64,000 nucleotides of DNA. It comes from Lactobacillus gigeriorum DSM 23908 = CRBIP 24.85. Lineage in GTDB: Bacteria > Bacillota > Bacilli > Lactobacillales > Lactobacillaceae. The notes beneath the pieces are model-generated. The model ran no database searches, was not told the origin of the DNA, and saw only the letters and a list, made by a program, of their open reading frames with translations. Within the stretch, counting starts at the first letter, position 1; each line of letters begins with the position of its first letter. The stretch spans positions 1-64,000 of the forward strand of contig NZ_CAKC01000059.1 in assembly GCF_000296855.1 (NCBI RefSeq). The letters are read 5' to 3'. Shown in pieces: positions 61,228 through 64,000 of the stretch. A program made the translations under genes and the position numbers.

Positions 61228-62070
61228 CTATTTTTGCCACCTTCCATGAACCATTCGTGGCTTACCACTCATATCGTCACGAAATTCTATTTCAAAATCA
61301 GGTAATTCTTGAGCAAATAAGTTCGCGAGCTCTTCTTTTTGACTAAAGCCAAATTCCAAGAAGAATTCACCTTTACTATTCAAATGTGTTCTAACCTGCT
61401 TGGTAAACTTGCGATAAAAATCTAATCCGTTAGTACCGCCAAATAACGCCTCATGAGGTTCATTGGCCAGAACATTTTTATCCATCACTGATTTTTCTGA
61501 TTCTTTAATATATGGTGGATTCGATATGATCTTGTCAAATTTGGTCAAACCAATTAGAACATTTGCTTTACGAACCATTGCGTCAATTTCATAGTTTAAA
61601 AGATTCTCTTCAGCAATTCGTAAAGCATTATCAGTAATATCTGAAATTGTAAAATTAACGTCTTGAATCTTACGTTTTTCTGCTTCTTTAGCTAAAGCAA
61701 CTGTAATGCATCCAGATCCAGTACCTAGATCAAGTACCCGATCTCCCGGTTTAAGCGTTTCTAATGCCCAATTAACCAGCTCTTCAGTTTCAAAGCGAGG
61801 TATTAGCACCCCTTTTTTAACTAAAATTTTGTAACCTAAAAACCAAGCATAACCCAAAATATATTGTGGTGAATAACCCTTAAATAACTTTTTTAAGTCT
61901 TTGTTTGCTTGCTTTTCTTGATCAGGAGTTAAAACAAGATCTTGCTTTAACTGATATTCGCTAGGCGAAAATCCTAGGCGTTCTGCTAACACATAATCAA
62001 TGTCTTCTTCACGAACTTCTTTGCTATTAGCAAGTGCCCATGATCGAAGTTCTCCCAATTTTTTAGGCAT
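61228..62070 (-). CDS. prmC: release factor glutamine methyltransferase
   Basis: Methylates the Gln of the GGQ motif of release factors with SAM. 280 residues: N-terminal helical domain that grips the factor, SAM site [11 protein letters not shown] near 112-122 and the catalytic NPPYI near 185. It overlaps prfA, its substrate gene, by 8 bases. Confidence 0.96.
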   Translation of the reverse strand: MPKKLGELRSWALANSKEVREEDIDYVLAERLGFSPSEYQLKQDLVLTPDQEKQANKDLKKLFKGYSPQYILGYAWFLGYKILVKKGVLIPRFETEELVNWALETLKPGDRVLDLGTGSGCITVALAKEAEKRKIQDVNFTISDITDNALRIAEENLLNYEIDAMVRKANVLIGLTKFDKIISNPPYIKESEKSVMDKNVLANEPHEALFGGTNGLDFYRKFTKQVRTHLNSKGEFFLEFGFSQKEELANLFAQELPDFEIEFRDDMSGKPRMVHGRWQK

Positions 62071-63151
62071 TTTGATCAGCCAACTCCTCTAATTGTTTTG
62101 TTTGATTGTACAAAATCAAAGCGTCAATAATTTCGTTTAATTCACCGTTCATAATACGGTCTAGTTTATTTAAAGTTAAACCAATTCGGTGATCAGTTAC
62201 TCTGTTTTGAGGATAATTGTAAGTTCTAATTCGTTCTGAACGATCCCCAGTACCAACAGCATTTTTTCTCTTGGCATCATATTGATCACGGTTTTGACTT
62301 TCATAGTAATCATAAACACGTGACTTAAGAATTTGCATTGCTTTTTCACGGTTTTGCTGTTGACTACGTTGATCTTGCATTGCAACAACGATTCCAGTTG
62401 GTAAGTGCGTCATTCTAACGGCACTAGAAGTCTTGTTAATGTGCTGACCACCGGCACCTGATGAACGATAAACGTCTACTCTAATGTCTTTTGGATCAAG
62501 ATCAATATCAACTTGTTCATATTCAGGCATAACTGCAACTGTTGCAGTTGAAGTGTGTACTCTACCTTGAGATTCAGTTACAGGAATTCTTTGAACTCTG
62601 TGAGCACCATTTTCATACTTTAACTTCGAGTATACTTTATCACCAGTAATCATTACCGCAACTCGTTTATAACCACCAACCTCGGTCATTTCTGAGTCAA
62701 CCAAAGAGATTTGCCATCCTTGTTGTTCAGCATATTTTTCATACATACGCAATAAGTCACCAGCAAATAATGATGCTTCATCACCACCTGCAGCACCTCT
62801 AATTTCCATGATGATATCTTTATCATCATTAGGATCTTTAGGCAACATTAGAATTTTGATACGTTCTTCTAATTCAGCAACTTCTGTTTCAAGGTCGTTA
62901 TTCTCTTCCTTAGCCATTTCTACTAATTCTGGATCTGATTCATTAGAAATGATTTCCTTGTTATCAGAAATTTCTTGCAAGTCTGATTTATATTGGCGGT
63001 ACTTTTCAACTACCTCACGCAAATCTGCTTCTTCTTTTGAAATTTCCATATAACGATTAGTATCGTTAATAACCTCGGGATCGGCCATCATTTCTTGTAA
63101 TTCTTCATAATGAGCAACCAATCCTTCAAGTCTTGCCATCACTTTATCCAT
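62063..63151 (-). CDS. prfA: peptide chain release factor 1
   Basis: Reads UAA and UAG and releases the nascent chain. 362 residues: the stop-codon-recognition tripeptide region (near 185-195) and the catalytic [12 protein letters not shown] near 229-240 containing GGQ. ATG start, 13 bases after tdk. Confidence 0.97.
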   Translation of the reverse strand: MDKVMARLEGLVAHYEELQEMMADPEVINDTNRYMEISKEEADLREVVEKYRQYKSDLQEISDNKEIISNESDPELVEMAKEENNDLETEVAELEERIKILMLPKDPNDDKDIIMEIRGAAGGDEASLFAGDLLRMYEKYAEQQGWQISLVDSEMTEVGGYKRVAVMITGDKVYSKLKYENGAHRVQRIPVTESQGRVHTSTATVAVMPEYEQVDIDLDPKDIRVDVYRSSGAGGQHINKTSSAVRMTHLPTGIVVAMQDQRSQQQNREKAMQILKSRVYDYYESQNRDQYDAKRKNAVGTGDRSERIRTYNYPQNRVTDHRIGLTLNKLDRIMNGELNEIIDALILYNQTKQLEELADQNA

Positions 63152-63164
63152 GTGTTTTTCTCCT

Positions 63165-63764
63165 TTAACGCTCTACTCCAGGATTAAAATAGTGGAAACG
63201 ACAAACCGGATAATAACTTTCATCGCCACCAATTTGTACCTGTTCTCCTTCATATACCGGCATACCATAATTAACCCGCAAATTCATAGTAGCCTTATGT
63301 CCACAATAATGACAAATAGTCTTCATTTCTTCAATTTTATCAGCAAAAATCAAAAGATTCTCGCTTCCCTCAAATAATCGATTTTGAAAGTCGTTTTTTA
63401 AACCAAAAGTCATTACTGGTATTTTAAGTTCATCCACGATTTTAGCGCACTCTAAGACATGATGCCGTTTTAAGAACTGCGCTTCGTCTATCAAAACGCA
63501 AGCCAATTTACCGTCTCCACGTGCGACATCCATTTTACTTTTTTCTTTGACATAGTCAAAAATATTCATTTCTTCGGTAATCGGAACAGCTGTTCGCTGA
63601 ATTCCAATTCTTGAAGCAACTGTTCCAACTCCACTTCGATCATCAACACCGCTTGTCATTAGAGCAATCTTTCGTCCCTGAGCTTCATAGTTATGAGCCA
63701 CTTTGAGAATTTCGATTGTTTTTCCACTGCTCATCGCACCATAACGAAAAAATAGTTGCGCCAT
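63165..63764 (-). CDS. tdk: thymidine kinase
   Basis: Type II thymidine kinase for nucleoside salvage. 199 residues: P-loop GAMSSGKT near 8-15, DEAQFL near 90 and two zinc Cys motifs (CHYCGHKA near 148; CRFHY near 188, where the last Cys is replaced by His as in some relatives). The frame is open further upstream, but ATG 63764 has AAGGGG before it and gives the family start AQLFFRYG. Confidence 0.95.
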   Translation of the reverse strand: MAQLFFRYGAMSSGKTIEILKVAHNYEAQGRKIALMTSGVDDRSGVGTVASRIGIQRTAVPITEEMNIFDYVKEKSKMDVARGDGKLACVLIDEAQFLKRHHVLECAKIVDELKIPVMTFGLKNDFQNRLFEGSENLLIFADKIEEMKTICHYCGHKATMNLRVNYGMPVYEGEQVQIGGDESYYPVCRFHYFNPGVER

Positions 63765-63867
63765 CACGAATTCCCCTTTTCTAATTTGATCCGTTTTATA
63801 GTATAGATGAAAAATCAAATTTATGCATTCAAAGAGTAGTAAAAAGCTATTTTTAAACTTGCTGATA

Positions 63868-63876
63868 TGCTATAGT
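63868..63876 (+). promoter_or_regulatory. murT extended -10 promoter
   Basis: TGC-TATAGT, 30 bases before the start codon; weak -35. Confidence 0.55.
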
Positions 63877-63906
63877 AAGTTTTAGTTTTAAAGTGAGGGA
63901 TTAATC

Positions 63907-64000
63907 ATGAGTTTAAAATCTGGTTTAGCAAAATTAGCAGGAAAATCATCCTATTGGTTTTTACATAACGTTTTAAAAGGCGGTACTAGTTTTCCTGGTA
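63907..64000 (+). CDS. murT: start of MurT, lipid II isoglutaminyl synthase (partial)
   Basis: The first 31 codons of a gene cut by the window end. The N-terminus (SLKSGLAKLAGKSSYWFLHN, then KGGTSFPG) is typical of MurT, the Mur-ligase-like subunit that with GatD amidates D-Glu of lipid II. ATG with GTGAGGGA upstream. A gatD-like gene is expected beyond the edge but not seen. Confidence 0.8.
   Translation, partial: MSLKSGLAKLAGKSSYWFLHNVLKGGTSFPG

Overview
This is an AT-rich, gene-dense, purely chromosomal window from a low-GC Firmicute, very probably a Lactobacillus of the acidophilus/gasseri type. The evidence is family content rather than a database match: proteins typical of Lactobacillales (families I recognise as DUF1831, DUF3397, DUF4044, DUF2969, DUF1694, DUF1146), Bacilli-type gene order (rpoY-rnjA, the dcw cluster, tdk-prfA-prmC-sua5-upp-atp), T-box control of aminoacyl-tRNA synthetases, and frequent TTG start codons. 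I see no tRNA, rRNA, insertion sequence, prophage or CRISPR array.

Layout. 0-6.5 kb: typA (minus), then def, rpoY-rnjA and a lipid kinase (plus), a DUF1828-like gene (minus) and a 36-residue membrane peptide (plus). 6.5-15.6 kb (minus): nudF, a small membrane protein, mtnN, cysteine desulfurase, DUF1831, mnmA, HAD phosphatase, histidine phosphatase, TPR protein and recD2. 15.6-32.5 kb (minus): a complete division and cell-wall (dcw) cluster, mraZ-rsmH-ftsL-pbpX-mraY-murD-murG-ftsQ-ftsA-ftsZ-sepF-ylmG-ylmH-divIVA, followed by T-box-controlled ileS. 32.5-36 kb: a divergent 40-residue membrane protein, then mreBCD and radC. 36-46 kb (minus): HAD, folC and T-box-controlled valS; then ezrA, a second cysteine desulfurase with thiI, and an RsuA-type pseudouridine synthase. 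46-49.8 kb (plus): rpsD with a structured leader, DUF1694, rarA, 6S RNA, a DUF3899-like gene and a UspA-type gene. 49.8-52.9 kb (minus): mbl-yidD-DUF2969-rodA and DUF1146. 52.9-59.4 kb (minus): the full F1Fo ATP synthase operon atpBEFHAGDC. 59.5-63.8 kb (minus): tdk-prfA-prmC-sua5 and upp. The window ends in the first codons of murT (plus).

How the genes fit together. Most of the window builds and divides the cell: lipid II synthesis (mraY, murD, murG, murT), septal synthesis (ftsA, ftsZ, sepF, ezrA, ftsL, ftsQ, pbpX, divIVA) and elongation (mreBCD, mbl, rodA). The second theme is translation quality: two synthetases, tRNA thiolation by two separate desulfurase/thiolase pairs, t6A synthesis (sua5), release factor and its methylase, deformylase, S4, TypA and 6S RNA.

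No novel defence or mobile system is visible. The most interesting signals are regulatory: an intrinsic terminator inside the typA leader; four 10-bp-phased GTGG boxes over the mraZ promoter; predicted transcripts that begin in a hairpin (often the upstream gene's terminator) lying directly before the Shine-Dalgarno site; terminator T-runs that pass straight into extended -10 promoters; a cre-like site beside the atp promoter; and two unannotated-size membrane peptides.
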